A stretch of DNA of 46,503 bases from an uncultured Bdellovibrionales bacterium (GTDB lineage Bacteria > Bdellovibrionota > Bdellovibrionia > Bdellovibrionales > UBA1609): positions 1 to 46,503 of the forward strand of contig CALLBC010000103.1 in the NCBI GenBank assembly GCA_938001965.1. The letters are read 5' to 3'. This document shows, in pieces, positions 1 through 10,052 of the stretch. Below the pieces are notes generated by a model. That model ran no database searches. It was given only the letters and a program-made list of their open reading frames with translations, and had not been told where the DNA came from. Numbering within the stretch: the stretch's first letter is position 1; every line of letters starts with the position of its first letter. The position numbers were made by a program, and so were the translations under genes.

Positions 1-152
1 GCGAAGCTTACGTTAGGGCGATATACACAAAGAAAAAATTTGTAACGAAATGTCCCAATTGGACGTTGCGGTGCCAATTTTTATCCTAGTAGTATCAAGT
101 TTAGCACGGGCTTAGATTTAGCCCGTAGTAAGCGAAGCTTAGGTTAGGGCGA
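1..152. repeat. Imperfect direct repeat pair: gcgaagcttacgttagggcga (1-21) and gcgaagcttaggttagggcga (132-152)
   Basis: 20 of 21 bases identical; a hairpin acgggct-tagatt-tagcccgt lies between the copies at about 107-126. Confidence 0.7.
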
Positions 153-161
153 AATTGAAGT

Positions 162-1505
162 TTATTTAGCTTTGCTAAATGCAAGCATAGTGAGGCCTAT
201 GACACTGGCTATTAGTGAGGCGGCTAAGATACCAAGTTTAGAGTATGTGCCTCCGAGAGGGTCTGTAAGAGCCAAATTACTGATAAATATTGCCATTGTG
301 AAGCCAATACCAGCTAGCATACCTGCACAAGTAATATGGTACCAAGTAACGCCTTGTGGTAGCGAAGAGATCTTTAGCTTTACTGCTAAAAACGAGAAGA
401 TCAATACGCCAATTGGCTTTCCAAGTACTAACCCAAGAATTACCCCTAAGCTTACAGGGTGACCAACAAATTCTGAGGCATTGAAATCACCAATATGGAC
501 ACCAGCGTTCACTAAAGCAAATAGAGGCATAATCACAAAGCCAACCCAGGTGTGTAGGGCATGGATGGTTCTGTCTAGTGGGCTCTCAGCTCCTTCAGCA
601 AATTTTTTAAGTTGTAAAAACTCGTGGTGGGCAGCAGAGCTAAGATCTTCAGATTTATCTGCAGCTAAATCAATTTTTTTATGTATGTCATCAAGAAGTG
701 GTGTGAGTGCACCGGGTAGTAATTTTTTATTAAAGATGGGTTCGGTGGGCACAAGAAAACCTAAAATCACACCAGCAATAGTTGCATGTATACCACTTTG
801 TAAAACTGCAAACCAAAAAATTAAACCTAAGATTATATAGATGATTACTTTTTCAATTCCTGAAAACATAAGTAAAACTATTAAACCGAGTGAAGCTCCA
901 GCCACAGCAAATGCAGAAGTTGATAGTTCCGAAGTGTAAAAGAAGGCAATCACTAATACTGCACCGAGGTCATCAACAATAGCTAAGGCTAATAAAAATA
1001 CTTTTAATGCAAAAGGAACCCTTTTGCTCATTAAAGATAAAATACCAACAGCAAAAGCAATATCAGTGGCCATTGGAATACCCCAACCACTAATATTTTC
1101 TGTTCCAAAATTAAAAAATACATAAATTAAAGCTGGCACTAACATTCCGCCAAGAGCGGCAAACATTGGTAAAGCTGCTTGCTTTGGTGTTGAGAGTTCA
1201 CCTTTTACAAGTTCTCGTTTGATTTCCATTCCAACAACAAAAAAGAAGATGGCCATTAAGGCATCGTTCACCCAATGTTGTAGGCCCATTTTAAGTTCAA
1301 AGTGGCCAAAGGTAACCCCAATTGGTGTATGGATAAAATGTTCGTAAGCCTCATGAAAACCAGAGTTCGCTAAAAATAAAGCAATAACAGTAACAATTAA
1401 AAGTAAAATTCCACTAGATGCTTCTAAGTGCATAAAGTGATCTATTGGGGACATTATTTTTTCAACGGCTTTAGCGGCGCCTTTTAAAACGGGTTTTCTT
1501 TTCAT
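162..1505 (-). CDS. nhaA: Na+/H+ antiporter NhaA
   Basis: Motifs GMEIKRELVKGEL, MATDIAFAVGILSL, ALAIVDDLGAVLVIA and AGIGFTMAIFISNLA are typical of NhaA. Confidence 0.97.
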   Translation of the reverse strand: MKRKPVLKGAAKAVEKIMSPIDHFMHLEASSGILLLIVTVIALFLANSGFHEAYEHFIHTPIGVTFGHFELKMGLQHWVNDALMAIFFFVVGMEIKRELVKGELSTPKQAALPMFAALGGMLVPALIYVFFNFGTENISGWGIPMATDIAFAVGILSLMSKRVPFALKVFLLALAIVDDLGAVLVIAFFYTSELSTSAFAVAGASLGLIVLLMFSGIEKVIIYIILGLIFWFAVLQSGIHATIAGVILGFLVPTEPIFNKKLLPGALTPLLDDIHKKIDLAADKSEDLSSAAHHEFLQLKKFAEGAESPLDRTIHALHTWVGFVIMPLFALVNAGVHIGDFNASEFVGHPVSLGVILGLVLGKPIGVLIFSFLAVKLKISSLPQGVTWYHITCAGMLAGIGFTMAIFISNLALTDPLGGTYSKLGILAASLIASVIGLTMLAFSKAK

Positions 1506-1693
1506 AAGTCTTTATCCTGTTGTAGTAAAATTACATTTATAAAAATAATATCAAAAAGAAGTGAGCTAAGTCATTGTTAATTAAGAAGATTTATTGCCTT
1601 ATCGTAAGTGATTATTAAAAAGGCTCTACTAAAGAGTTCTAGGAGCTCTACTTTGGTTTATAAATATCTAGCTATACCTAAGGCGAGGGGAGT

Positions 1694-2716
1694 TTACTTA
1701 AATTGTTGTAATATTTGGTCTAAATCACTTTGTTCGGGCTGAATATCTTTTTGTTTTAAATGAGCAAGGGGAGTTTTGCTATTCAGCTTTTCTGTGGTTA
1801 AGAAGTCTTGCGAATTTGGGTTGTGGTAAAGTAAGCCAGTAAGCACAGACTTATTACTTTGTGCATTTTTAATTTCATTCATAGCTAAACTATAATCTAA
1901 AGGGTCATAAGTTTTACCATCAATTTTTTTAAGTGAAATATATGAGCCATCGTGCATTTTTATTAAAGTGGTGTCACCTTCATCGTAGTCAGCAGTGATT
2001 TCAGCAGAAGCAGGAACAAAACCGAACTCTTGCAGAGCATGTTTGTTTTCTTTTACATAGTTAAAGCTTTTGGTTGAGCCTTCATGGTTGGCAAAAGTTA
2101 CACAGGGAGAAATTATATCTATAAAAGCAGTTCCTTTATGGTGAATGGCAGCTGAAAGTAATGGGACCAGTTGCTTGCGGTCACCAGAAAAGGCACGTGC
2201 CACAAAGCTACAGCCAGAGGTCATTGCCAAGGCACATAAGTCGATTGAGTCAAAAAAATTGGGCGCCCCAGACTTAATTGTACTTCCAAGATCAGCTGTG
2301 GCCGAGAACTGACCTTTTGTTAATCCATAAACTCCATTATTCTCCACAATGTATACCATTGGTAAATTTCGGCGAAGTAAATGCACAAACCCACCTAAGC
2401 CAATACTAGCGGAGTCTCCGTCACCAGAAATACCAATAATTTTTAAATCTTTATTAGCTAATTTAGCGCCCGTTGCCACAGGTGCCATGCGACCATGAAT
2501 GGCATTAAAACCATGGGCGCTATCAACAAAGTAATTAGTGGTTTTAGATGAGCAGCCAATACCAGAAATTTTAGTAATAAGATGGGGTGTAGTATCTGTA
2601 CCGTGTAGAGAGCTTATAAGGTGATTGGTAATGCTATCATGACCACAGCCCACACATAATGTGGATGGGCTTCCTTTGTAAGACTTTTTATCAAGACCTA
2701 ATTTATTTTCACTCAT
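1694..2716 (-). CDS. korB: 2-oxoacid:ferredoxin oxidoreductase, beta subunit (TPP-binding)
   Basis: CVGCGHDSI, GIGCSSKTTNYF, GISGDGDSASIGLGG and NNGVYGLTKGQFSAT; start overlaps the upstream alpha-subunit stop. Confidence 0.93.
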   Translation of the reverse strand: MSENKLGLDKKSYKGSPSTLCVGCGHDSITNHLISSLHGTDTTPHLITKISGIGCSSKTTNYFVDSAHGFNAIHGRMAPVATGAKLANKDLKIIGISGDGDSASIGLGGFVHLLRRNLPMVYIVENNGVYGLTKGQFSATADLGSTIKSGAPNFFDSIDLCALAMTSGCSFVARAFSGDRKQLVPLLSAAIHHKGTAFIDIISPCVTFANHEGSTKSFNYVKENKHALQEFGFVPASAEITADYDEGDTTLIKMHDGSYISLKKIDGKTYDPLDYSLAMNEIKNAQSNKSVLTGLLYHNPNSQDFLTTEKLNSKTPLAHLKQKDIQPEQSDLDQILQQFK

Positions 2717-4500
2717 GCTAGGCCTCCATTTAATTTTTCATAAACAGTATTAGCTAAGCCCTCCGCATCAATGGGCAAGCCATTAAAATGGGTAATAGAA
2801 CTTAACTTATCCCAAGTGCTAGGGTATTTACTTTGTAGTAATTTATGCATTTGACCATCACGATTTAAATCAACAACAAAAACTTTTTTTTGTTGATCAA
2901 TGAATTTTTTTACTTCATCCGAAAATGGAAAAGATTTAACTCTCATGTAGTTAATATTAAGTTTTTGATTAGTTTTTAAATGATCAATAGCCTCTAGGCA
3001 AGCCGGTTCACTAGAACCATAGCATAGTATAGCAGCGTCACCGCCATTATCATTAGATATTGGTTTTGGGAGCTGACTTCTGCTAGTATCAATTTTACTT
3101 TTTAAACGTTTTAAAAGAGCTTCAAACACTTCTGGGTTTTCTGAGTAAGCAGCATCAATATTATGGCCTGTGCCACGAGTAAAATACCCGGCTTTATCAT
3201 TGTTAGTGCCTGGTAAAGTGCGGTAGCAGACGCCATCATTATCAACATCTTCATAGCGATTAAAGCTTGTCATTTTATTAAGTTGTTCTGAATTAAGTAT
3301 TTTCCCTCTGTTCCAATTTTTAAATTCACATTTAAAAGTATCAGACATCCATTGGTTCATACCCAAATCAAGGTCACTCAAGACAATAACTAAAGTTTGA
3401 AATTGCTCACTAATATTTAAACTGACTTCACCCATTTCAAAGCATTCAAGTGGTGTTCCTGGAATTAAAACAATATGTTCCGTGTCTCCATGGGATAAGT
3501 TAACAGCGGTTGATAAATCACCTTGTAAGGTTCTTGTGGGTAAGCCTGTGGAAGGGCCAGCTCTTTGAACATCCCAAATAACAGATGGTATTTCTGCAAA
3601 GTAACTAAGGCCTGCTGCCTCAGCCATTAATGAAAGCCCTGGGCCTGAAGTGGGGGTGATTGAGCGTGCTCCACTCCAGCCCGCTCCTAAAACCATACTG
3701 ATGGCACTCAGCTCATCCTCGGCTTGAACAACAGAGTAATTTTTTTCACCATTTTCATTGGTCATTAGCTGGTTTGAGTACTTAATGAAGTTTTCAGCCA
3801 GGGAACTAGAAGGAGTGATGGGATACCAAGACATAAAATTACATCCACCATACACAAGCCCTAGTGCTCCACTAGTATTACCGTCAATTAAGATTTGACC
3901 TTCGGTTACTTTTTTATTTGTTTCGTAAAGCTCAACTTTGTAATCTAAATTTTCATTGGCATAATTAAACCCAAGCTCAATGGCTTTTAAGTTATTATCA
4001 ATAACATTTGGCTTACCTGAAAAAGTATCTTTAACCACTTGGCTTAAAATCTGACGATCTAAATTTAGAGAGTTACATAAAACACCGACATAAGTCATGT
4101 TAGTTAAATACTTAACCATATTTGGAGTTTTAGAAACCTGTCTTGCTAAGTCCTTAAAAGGTACGCCAATGAACTCATAATCAGAAGATAAGTCTCCAGT
4201 GGATATTTTTAAATTGGAATTATATAAAACTTTTGATCCTTTAGCTAAAAACTTAAGGTCTTGGCCAATAGTGGATGAGTTCATACTGACTAATAAATTA
4301 TTTTTTCTTTGGTAGGACGTATGCCCTTTTTTATTCACTCGAATTGAGTATGTGGTGGGAAGGCCAGCAATATTGGACGGAAATATATTTTTACCAGAAA
4401 CAGCATAGCCACTTCTAAATAGAGTTTTTAATAGAATATTATTGGCCGATTGACTGCCACTTCCATTTACTGTTGATATTGTAAAATTAAAATTATCCAA
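2713..4500 (-). CDS. korA: 2-oxoacid:ferredoxin oxidoreductase, alpha subunit (gamma-alpha fusion)
   Basis: N-terminal gamma domain (GSGSQSANNILLKTLFRSGYAVSG) and alpha domain (YGGCNFMSWYPITPSSSLAE, TPTSGPGLSLMAEA, QRAGPSTGLPTRTLQGDL). Confidence 0.93.
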   Translation of the reverse strand: MDNFNFTISTVNGSGSQSANNILLKTLFRSGYAVSGKNIFPSNIAGLPTTYSIRVNKKGHTSYQRKNNLLVSMNSSTIGQDLKFLAKGSKVLYNSNLKISTGDLSSDYEFIGVPFKDLARQVSKTPNMVKYLTNMTYVGVLCNSLNLDRQILSQVVKDTFSGKPNVIDNNLKAIELGFNYANENLDYKVELYETNKKVTEGQILIDGNTSGALGLVYGGCNFMSWYPITPSSSLAENFIKYSNQLMTNENGEKNYSVVQAEDELSAISMVLGAGWSGARSITPTSGPGLSLMAEAAGLSYFAEIPSVIWDVQRAGPSTGLPTRTLQGDLSTAVNLSHGDTEHIVLIPGTPLECFEMGEVSLNISEQFQTLVIVLSDLDLGMNQWMSDTFKCEFKNWNRGKILNSEQLNKMTSFNRYEDVDNDGVCYRTLPGTNNDKAGYFTRGTGHNIDAAYSENPEVFEALLKRLKSKIDTSRSQLPKPISNDNGGDAAILCYGSSEPACLEAIDHLKTNQKLNINYMRVKSFPFSDEVKKFIDQQKKVFVVDLNRDGQMHKLLQSKYPSTWDKLSSITHFNGLPIDAEGLANTVYEKLNGGLA

Positions 4501-4570
4501 AATATATCGCCTCTTATTAGGGCCCTATTATATAGCTATTTAAGTACTGATATTCAAGTCTTACCGTTGG

Positions 4571-4652
4571 CTATTCTCCCTTTAGAGAATAGTTTCTATG
4601 AAAATAGAATAAATGCTGTATTTTTTCGCTCAAATCAAAACCATTGGTTTTG
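4571..4652. other. Three consecutive small hairpins in the 5' region of the serine hydrolase gene
   Basis: CTATTCTC-ccttta-GAGAATAG (4571-4592), TTCTAT-gaaa-ATAGAA (4594-4609), TCAAAACCA-t-TGGTTTTGA (4635-4653). Confidence 0.55.
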
Positions 4653-4724
4653 AGCTGGTATGGCACTTGTAATGTACTAAGTGAAGAGGATGGATTAAGG
4701 CACTTAGAAATTAAAGGTTATGCG

Positions 4725-5669
4725 ATGTTGATCAGTAAATATTTAGATCTGGTAAATAAAATTCAAGCTAATGCTATAGCCTATAAGAGAAAATTACGCC
4801 TGGAAGTAAATGACCCCGGATATATTCTTCAATTAAGAAAAAATAACCAGCTGGTTCATGAGGACTGTTTTGGCGTTAAAGATCAAAAAACTAAAGCTCC
4901 TATTAACTCAAAAACAAATTTTTTGATGGCTTCTTTGGCAAAGCCTGTAGTGGCTAATATAATATTAGATAACCTAGATCACTTTCCTGAAAAGTATGTC
5001 AATGAGTACATTTATAGCCCCCATAATAAATTAACTTTGAGTGATTTAATAAGGCACAGGTCAGGTTTGTCAGATTATTTGTCATTCCTTAATAAAAAGA
5101 CAATTAATGAAATCAGCTTAGATGATTTAGTTAAATCAATTTTTCTACAAGATTTAAAATTTAATTGTGGCCAACAAAGTGAATATTCAAACTCTGGGTA
5201 TATAATTTTAACAAAAATTATAGAGACAGTATTTCAAGGTGATTATTGTCAGGTTGTAAAAGAAAAATATTTAGAAAAAAATATTGATTTTAATTTTTTA
5301 AATCAAAAAAGTTATGCATCAAATTATTATAAAAAAGGTGATGTATATAAAAAAATCCCCCATACACGATACATAACTGGATGGGGAGATGGGCTTTTGT
5401 ATGCAAACGCAAGTGAGTACACAAAGATATTTTCAGGCCCTTTAAAGTATAAACAGTTACTTCACCCTGGCCGAAGTTGCTGTGGTGAGTTTTACTATCA
5501 TATTGGTGGGGTTCCTGGAGTTGATACTTTGATAGGGTATTTAGCAGAAATGGATTTAGAGATTATTTTAATTTGTAACTCATCTAATGATAACTTGAGG
5601 TTATCTGATTTAATTTTAGATAGTATCGAGGGCAAAGATAATCAGCAATTAAGCGAAATACAAATATGA
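4725..5669 (+). CDS. Beta-lactamase-family serine hydrolase (class C / PBP-like)
   Basis: SxxK motif SLAK and YxN motif YSN (YSNSGYIIL). ORF opens at 4644 with TTG, but ATG 4725 preceded by aaagg is the more likely start. Confidence 0.8.
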   Translation: MLISKYLDLVNKIQANAIAYKRKLRLEVNDPGYILQLRKNNQLVHEDCFGVKDQKTKAPINSKTNFLMASLAKPVVANIILDNLDHFPEKYVNEYIYSPHNKLTLSDLIRHRSGLSDYLSFLNKKTINEISLDDLVKSIFLQDLKFNCGQQSEYSNSGYIILTKIIETVFQGDYCQVVKEKYLEKNIDFNFLNQKSYASNYYKKGDVYKKIPHTRYITGWGDGLLYANASEYTKIFSGPLKYKQLLHPGRSCCGEFYYHIGGVPGVDTLIGYLAEMDLEIILICNSSNDNLRLSDLILDSIEGKDNQQLSEIQI

Positions 5670-5670
5670 C

Positions 5671-6396
5671 TTATTTTTCTTTATAAGCATTAGGGTTAAT
5701 TGACATAACCCAAGCTTTATAATTTTTATCGATCTCTTCAATGTCTGCTGGTTGCTGAACAGGTCCTATGTGTAATTGCACCTGACCCATCTTAGGGAAG
5801 GAGCCTTTGGGCATTAGCTCTGAAGCACCTTTTAAGTACAAAAATAAAATAGGTGTGTCTGTGCGCTGTGAAAAAATACTAATACCTCTTTTGAAAGGCT
5901 TTATATACCCATCTTGAGAGCGCGTACCTTCAGGGTAAATGATCATCCATATTCTATCCAATGCTTTTAGTAATCTTAAAATAAGTTTAATGGATTCACT
6001 AGATTTTTCTTTGCGATCAATGGGTATGGCACCTAGGCAGTGCTTGGAAAAAAATGTAAATAAGGTATTTTGAAACCAATAGTCTTTTGCAGCACCAATA
6101 TATAAATCAAGCCAATATTTAAAAGGGATGGCTGCTGTAATAATAGTAGTGTCCATATGACTGGTGTGGTTACTAATCACTAGTAATTTGGGGTGCTCTT
6201 TATAGATTTTTCTAAAGTTTCCATGAACTTTTATTCGAACATAAAATTTAAATAATATAGCTTTAAGTATAAAGCCCCATAAACAGCGAAAGATCCAGCT
6301 TGTAAAATCAAAGTGTCTAGTAAATAAAGGGAGATGCTTTAGGTGAGCGGGTAGTTTTGTGAATTGATCGTTCTCGTAGTTCCATTTTTTTCTCAT
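5671..6396 (-). CDS. 1-acyl-sn-glycerol-3-phosphate acyltransferase (PlsC family)
   Basis: NHTSHMDT (HX4D) and YPEGTRSQDG motifs. Confidence 0.9.
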   Translation of the reverse strand: MRKKWNYENDQFTKLPAHLKHLPLFTRHFDFTSWIFRCLWGFILKAILFKFYVRIKVHGNFRKIYKEHPKLLVISNHTSHMDTTIITAAIPFKYWLDLYIGAAKDYWFQNTLFTFFSKHCLGAIPIDRKEKSSESIKLILRLLKALDRIWMIIYPEGTRSQDGYIKPFKRGISIFSQRTDTPILFLYLKGASELMPKGSFPKMGQVQLHIGPVQQPADIEEIDKNYKAWVMSINPNAYKEK

Positions 6397-6403
6397 AACA
6401 AAC

Positions 6404-7363
6404 CTAACCTAAGTGCTGTGAGAAAAAGCCAGTGTCTAAGGCGATGAACAAATAATAAATTATTGGAGCCACAAAAATTAGTTTATCAACTCGAGCAATA
6501 ATATCATCTTTGCCAATAATAAATACATTGCCGCTATCTTTTATTCCTAAATCCTTTCTAATCATAGTCATAACTAAGGAGCCAATCCTACCAAAAATTG
6601 AAACAACTACACCAGCAGACACCCAATAAATTTCAGTGCGGATTGGTAAGCTGCTTCTAAGAGCCCAAGCAACTAATAAAGTTAGGGCCATTGAAACAAT
6701 AAGTGCCTCTAGGCTTAGGCGAGGAGCCAGTTTTTTTAAAGGTTTATTTTTTCCCCACTCTAAGTTTACTAACTTATAAATACCGTCATTAAACTCAGAC
6801 AAAATAATTAAATAAAGAGCAATATAAATACCTTTTTCAAAGCCAACGATCATAGCGAAATGTATGAGTCCCCAGCCAAAAAACAGAAAGGACAGCAATG
6901 ATAACCCAATATATTGTATCATATGCTCATAATTATCTGTTAATATTGGTATCAAGCAGATAACGGATAAGAATATCATTGGCATAATATGCATTACCGA
7001 ATGGTCAAACCCTTTGTAGATAAAGTACCCTTGTAGAAAAATAAAGAAGTAGTTTGTTAATACAAATAAACTTCTGTGATAAATGCCAGACATTCTAAAA
7101 AATGTTTTAGAGCTGTAGATGGATACCAATATGATGGCCACTAGTGGAAATGGTGAAGGGGCTCCTGCCAGTAAAAATAAAAGTGGTGCAACAACAAGCC
7201 AGCTAATAAAGCTTGCTTTTAGACTTAAGTACTTATTGGGTTTAACCTTGCTAATGAAGTAAAAGAATATGTAAGCCACTGCCAAAAAACCACAGGCCAC
7301 AAGGGATGTTCTAATGAATAAAGGCTCTAGCCAAGTACTATTTCCGATCATGTGTTCTTCCAT
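6404..7363 (-). CDS. CDP-diglyceride synthase / phosphatidate cytidylyltransferase-like multi-TM protein
   Basis: Multi-TM; ...LSEFNDGIYKLVNLEWGKNKPLKKLAPRLSLEALIVSM... resembles the CdsA region; next to plsC. Confidence 0.7.
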   Translation of the reverse strand: MEEHMIGNSTWLEPLFIRTSLVACGFLAVAYIFFYFISKVKPNKYLSLKASFISWLVVAPLLFLLAGAPSPFPLVAIILVSIYSSKTFFRMSGIYHRSLFVLTNYFFIFLQGYFIYKGFDHSVMHIMPMIFLSVICLIPILTDNYEHMIQYIGLSLLSFLFFGWGLIHFAMIVGFEKGIYIALYLIILSEFNDGIYKLVNLEWGKNKPLKKLAPRLSLEALIVSMALTLLVAWALRSSLPIRTEIYWVSAGVVVSIFGRIGSLVMTMIRKDLGIKDSGNVFIIGKDDIIARVDKLIFVAPIIYYLFIALDTGFFSQHLG

Positions 7364-8673
7364 TTAATGTCGTGCTCTTTGATTTTTTTATATAAATTTG
7401 ATCTTGAAACTTGAAGTTTTTCGCACACAATATCTATATTTTTATGCAATTGTAGTTTTCGTTCGATAATTGATTTTTCAATATTAGCTAATTGATCTTG
7501 AAGTGAAAGATCTGACTCTGTACTTATATCCATTGGGTTTGATAGGATAACATAACTCTCCACATCTTCAGGGCGTATAATAGGCAGGGGGGAGAGGCTT
7601 ACAATCTTTTCGCATAAGCGTCTCAGTTCTCTAATGTTTCCCGACCAAGAGTGTTTTTTTAATAATTCAATGGACTCAGGCGCAATACTTTTAAATGGAG
7701 TAATATTTTTTAAAAAATGTTTAACTAAAGGCTCTATGTCTTCAATTCGATCACGAAGAGGTGGTAGTGTTATTTTTTTACCATTAATTCTCCATAGTAA
7801 ATCTTCGCGAAACTCTTCTTTCTTAACCATTTCTTCCAGGTTTTTATTAGTGGCAATAATAACACGTACATTAACTTTAATAGTTTCAGAAGAACCCACT
7901 CTTCTGATTTCTCCCTCTTGTAAGAAGCGTAGTAATTTCACTTGAGCTGAGATAGGTAAAGCTTCAATTTCATCAATAAATAAGTCGCCACCATCAGCCG
8001 CTTCAATGAGGCCCATTTTGTTATCGTTAGCTCCAGTAAATGAACCTTTAACATGTCCAAAAAACTCTGACTCAAATAAACTTTCAGGCACTTCAGCAAC
8101 ATTAATTACTATATAAGGTGTGGACTCTGTGGATCTCAGTAAGCGAGCGGTGATCTCCTTGCCAGTCCCAGTTTCTCCTTCAATTAAGATTGGACCTGGT
8201 TCATGTTTTAATTGCGCGATTTGTTTTGTTACTTTTAAAAAGATGGGGCTTTGACCAATCCAATCATTCTTATTACTCACAGAACTTCTTTGGCTGGTAG
8301 CTAGCAATAAAAAATAACTTTCAATTTGTTTTAACACAGAGGAAATATATTTTTGGCTCAATGGTTTAGCGATATAACGGGTGGCACCCGCGGCAAGGGC
8401 CAGTTCCATGGTTTTTTGATTAAGGTCACCAGAAATAGCTAAGACCTCAAGCTTTGGGTGTTTTTCTTTTAAATCTTTAATAAACTCTGATCCATCATGA
8501 ATATTTAAGTCATTAGAGAGATGCATATCAATAAATGCACAATGAAATATTTCGTCCATAGGGACAAGCTTAGGGTCATTATAGCAATGGGCAACCCAGC
8601 CTTCAGGTATCATTTCAGTAATCGTTGCTGTGATTAACTGATCATCATCCACAACTAGTAATTTTAAACTCAT
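7348..8673 (-). CDS. Sigma-54-dependent response regulator (REC-AAA+-Fis HTH)
   Basis: Walker A GETGTGKE, GSFTGA (variant of GAFTGA), DEIEALP, WSGNIRELRR and a C-terminal Fis-type HTH. Confidence 0.93.
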   Translation of the reverse strand: MSLKLLVVDDDQLITATITEMIPEGWVAHCYNDPKLVPMDEIFHCAFIDMHLSNDLNIHDGSEFIKDLKEKHPKLEVLAISGDLNQKTMELALAAGATRYIAKPLSQKYISSVLKQIESYFLLLATSQRSSVSNKNDWIGQSPIFLKVTKQIAQLKHEPGPILIEGETGTGKEITARLLRSTESTPYIVINVAEVPESLFESEFFGHVKGSFTGANDNKMGLIEAADGGDLFIDEIEALPISAQVKLLRFLQEGEIRRVGSSETIKVNVRVIIATNKNLEEMVKKEEFREDLLWRINGKKITLPPLRDRIEDIEPLVKHFLKNITPFKSIAPESIELLKKHSWSGNIRELRRLCEKIVSLSPLPIIRPEDVESYVILSNPMDISTESDLSLQDQLANIEKSIIERKLQLHKNIDIVCEKLQVSRSNLYKKIKEHDIKWKNT

Positions 8674-8815
8674 ATTTATAACCTAATGTTAAATCAATAA
8701 AGTAAAGCCAGAACTCTTAGTTTGTACTCAAAATATTATAAATTCAATACTTTAAAATAATTAATAAAAATATATATTTAGCTAGATCGTATATATTAAA
8801 TAAGGTAGGATTTTT

Positions 8816-8875
8816 ATGGATATTAACTCGCTATCAGGAGCTATTATTGGGGCCTCATCGAATATTATTACTTGA
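8816..8875 (+). CDS. Putative 19-codon leader ORF (MDINSLSGAIIGASSNIIT*) overlapping the serA start
   Basis: ATG with a good SD (aaggtagga); out of frame with serA, ends 29 nt inside the serA ORF; not in the supplied ORF track. Confidence 0.35.
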   Translation: MDINSLSGAIIGASSNIIT

Positions 8876-10052
8876 AGGTATTCATCAAATCGCAGTTGAG
8901 ACACTTGAAAAAGCTGGTTACGAAGTGCAACGTGAATTAACAGCATTTTCTAACAGTGAGCTCATTGATAAAATAAATGATTTTGACGCCATTGGTATAC
9001 GTTCAAAAACACATATATCTAAAGACGTTTTTGAAGCATGCACTAATGTTAAGGCTGTTGGTTGTTTTTGTATTGGAACTAATCAAGTTGATTTAGTTGC
9101 CGGTAATCAATTTGGTGTGCCTGTTTTTAATGCTCCTTATAGCAATACCAGAAGTGTAGCGGAGCTAGTTATATCCTTAATGGTAAGTCTTTCTCGTAAA
9201 ATTTTTGATAGAAGTAAAAAAGCCCATGAAGGAGTTTGGGATAAGTCTGCAGCTGGTTCTAATGAAGTTCGTGGAAAAACATTGGGAATTATTGGTTATG
9301 GGCATATTGGTACGCAACTAAGCATTTTAGCTGAATCAATGGGTTTAAATGTACAGTACTATGATGTGATTAAAAAATTACCTCTGGGTAATGCAAACTC
9401 TGTGGATGGTTTAAACGATCTTTTAGCAACAAGTGACTTTGTTAGTTTACATGTACCAGAGACAGACCAAACTAAAAATATGATTGGGGCAGAGCAAATA
9501 AGTAAAATGAAAGCCGGCAGTTATTTAATAAATGCAAGTCGAGGCTCTGTTGTTGATATACCAGCCCTGGCTGAAGCTATAAAAAGTAAACATTTAGCAG
9601 GAGCTGCAGTTGATGTTTACCCTAAAGAGCCTAAGAGCAATAAAGAGTCTTTTAGCAGTGAGTTGCAGGGCTTAGAAAATGTCATCCTCACTCCCCATAT
9701 TGGTGGAAGCACTGAAGAGGCGCAATATAATATTGGTATTGAGGTTGCCACAAGTTTTATTGGATATTTATCTAAAGGGCAAAGCGTTGGTGCCACAAAC
9801 TTTCCTAATATTGATGTTCCAGTTAATGACTCTGGACATCGTTTAGTAAATATTCACAGAAATGTACCTGGAGTGTTAGGTGAGATAAATGGGATTGTAT
9901 CTAAATATGGTGCAAATATTAATCGACAGTTTCTGTCTACAGATAATAGTGTTGGTTATTTAATTATAGATTTGGATGTTAAAGACTCACAGAGTTTAAA
10001 GTCTGATGTTGTTGCGCTACCAACATCCATACGCACAAGGTTACTGTCCTAG
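8847..10052 (+). CDS. serA: D-3-phosphoglycerate dehydrogenase
   Basis: GCFCIGTNQVDL, FNAPYSNTRSVAELVI, GIIGYGHIGTQL, INASRGSVVDIPAL, LTPHIGGSTEEAQ and a C-terminal ACT domain; TTG start with AGGAG upstream. Confidence 0.96.
   Translation: MGPHRILLLEGIHQIAVETLEKAGYEVQRELTAFSNSELIDKINDFDAIGIRSKTHISKDVFEACTNVKAVGCFCIGTNQVDLVAGNQFGVPVFNAPYSNTRSVAELVISLMVSLSRKIFDRSKKAHEGVWDKSAAGSNEVRGKTLGIIGYGHIGTQLSILAESMGLNVQYYDVIKKLPLGNANSVDGLNDLLATSDFVSLHVPETDQTKNMIGAEQISKMKAGSYLINASRGSVVDIPALAEAIKSKHLAGAAVDVYPKEPKSNKESFSSELQGLENVILTPHIGGSTEEAQYNIGIEVATSFIGYLSKGQSVGATNFPNIDVPVNDSGHRLVNIHRNVPGVLGEINGIVSKYGANINRQFLSTDNSVGYLIIDLDVKDSQSLKSDVVALPTSIRTRLLS

Noticed and set aside
172-840. Plus-strand ORFs 172..462 and 481..840
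   Set aside because: Antisense to nhaA; no recognisable protein features
4644-4724. N-terminal 27-aa extension of the serine hydrolase (TTG start)
   Set aside because: Overlaps a palindrome and has no SD; the downstream ATG at 4725 with aaagg is more plausible
7348-8673. Sigma54 activator possibly defective because of GSFTGA instead of GAFTGA
   Set aside because: A-to-S at this position is tolerated in some activators; insufficient to call it non-functional
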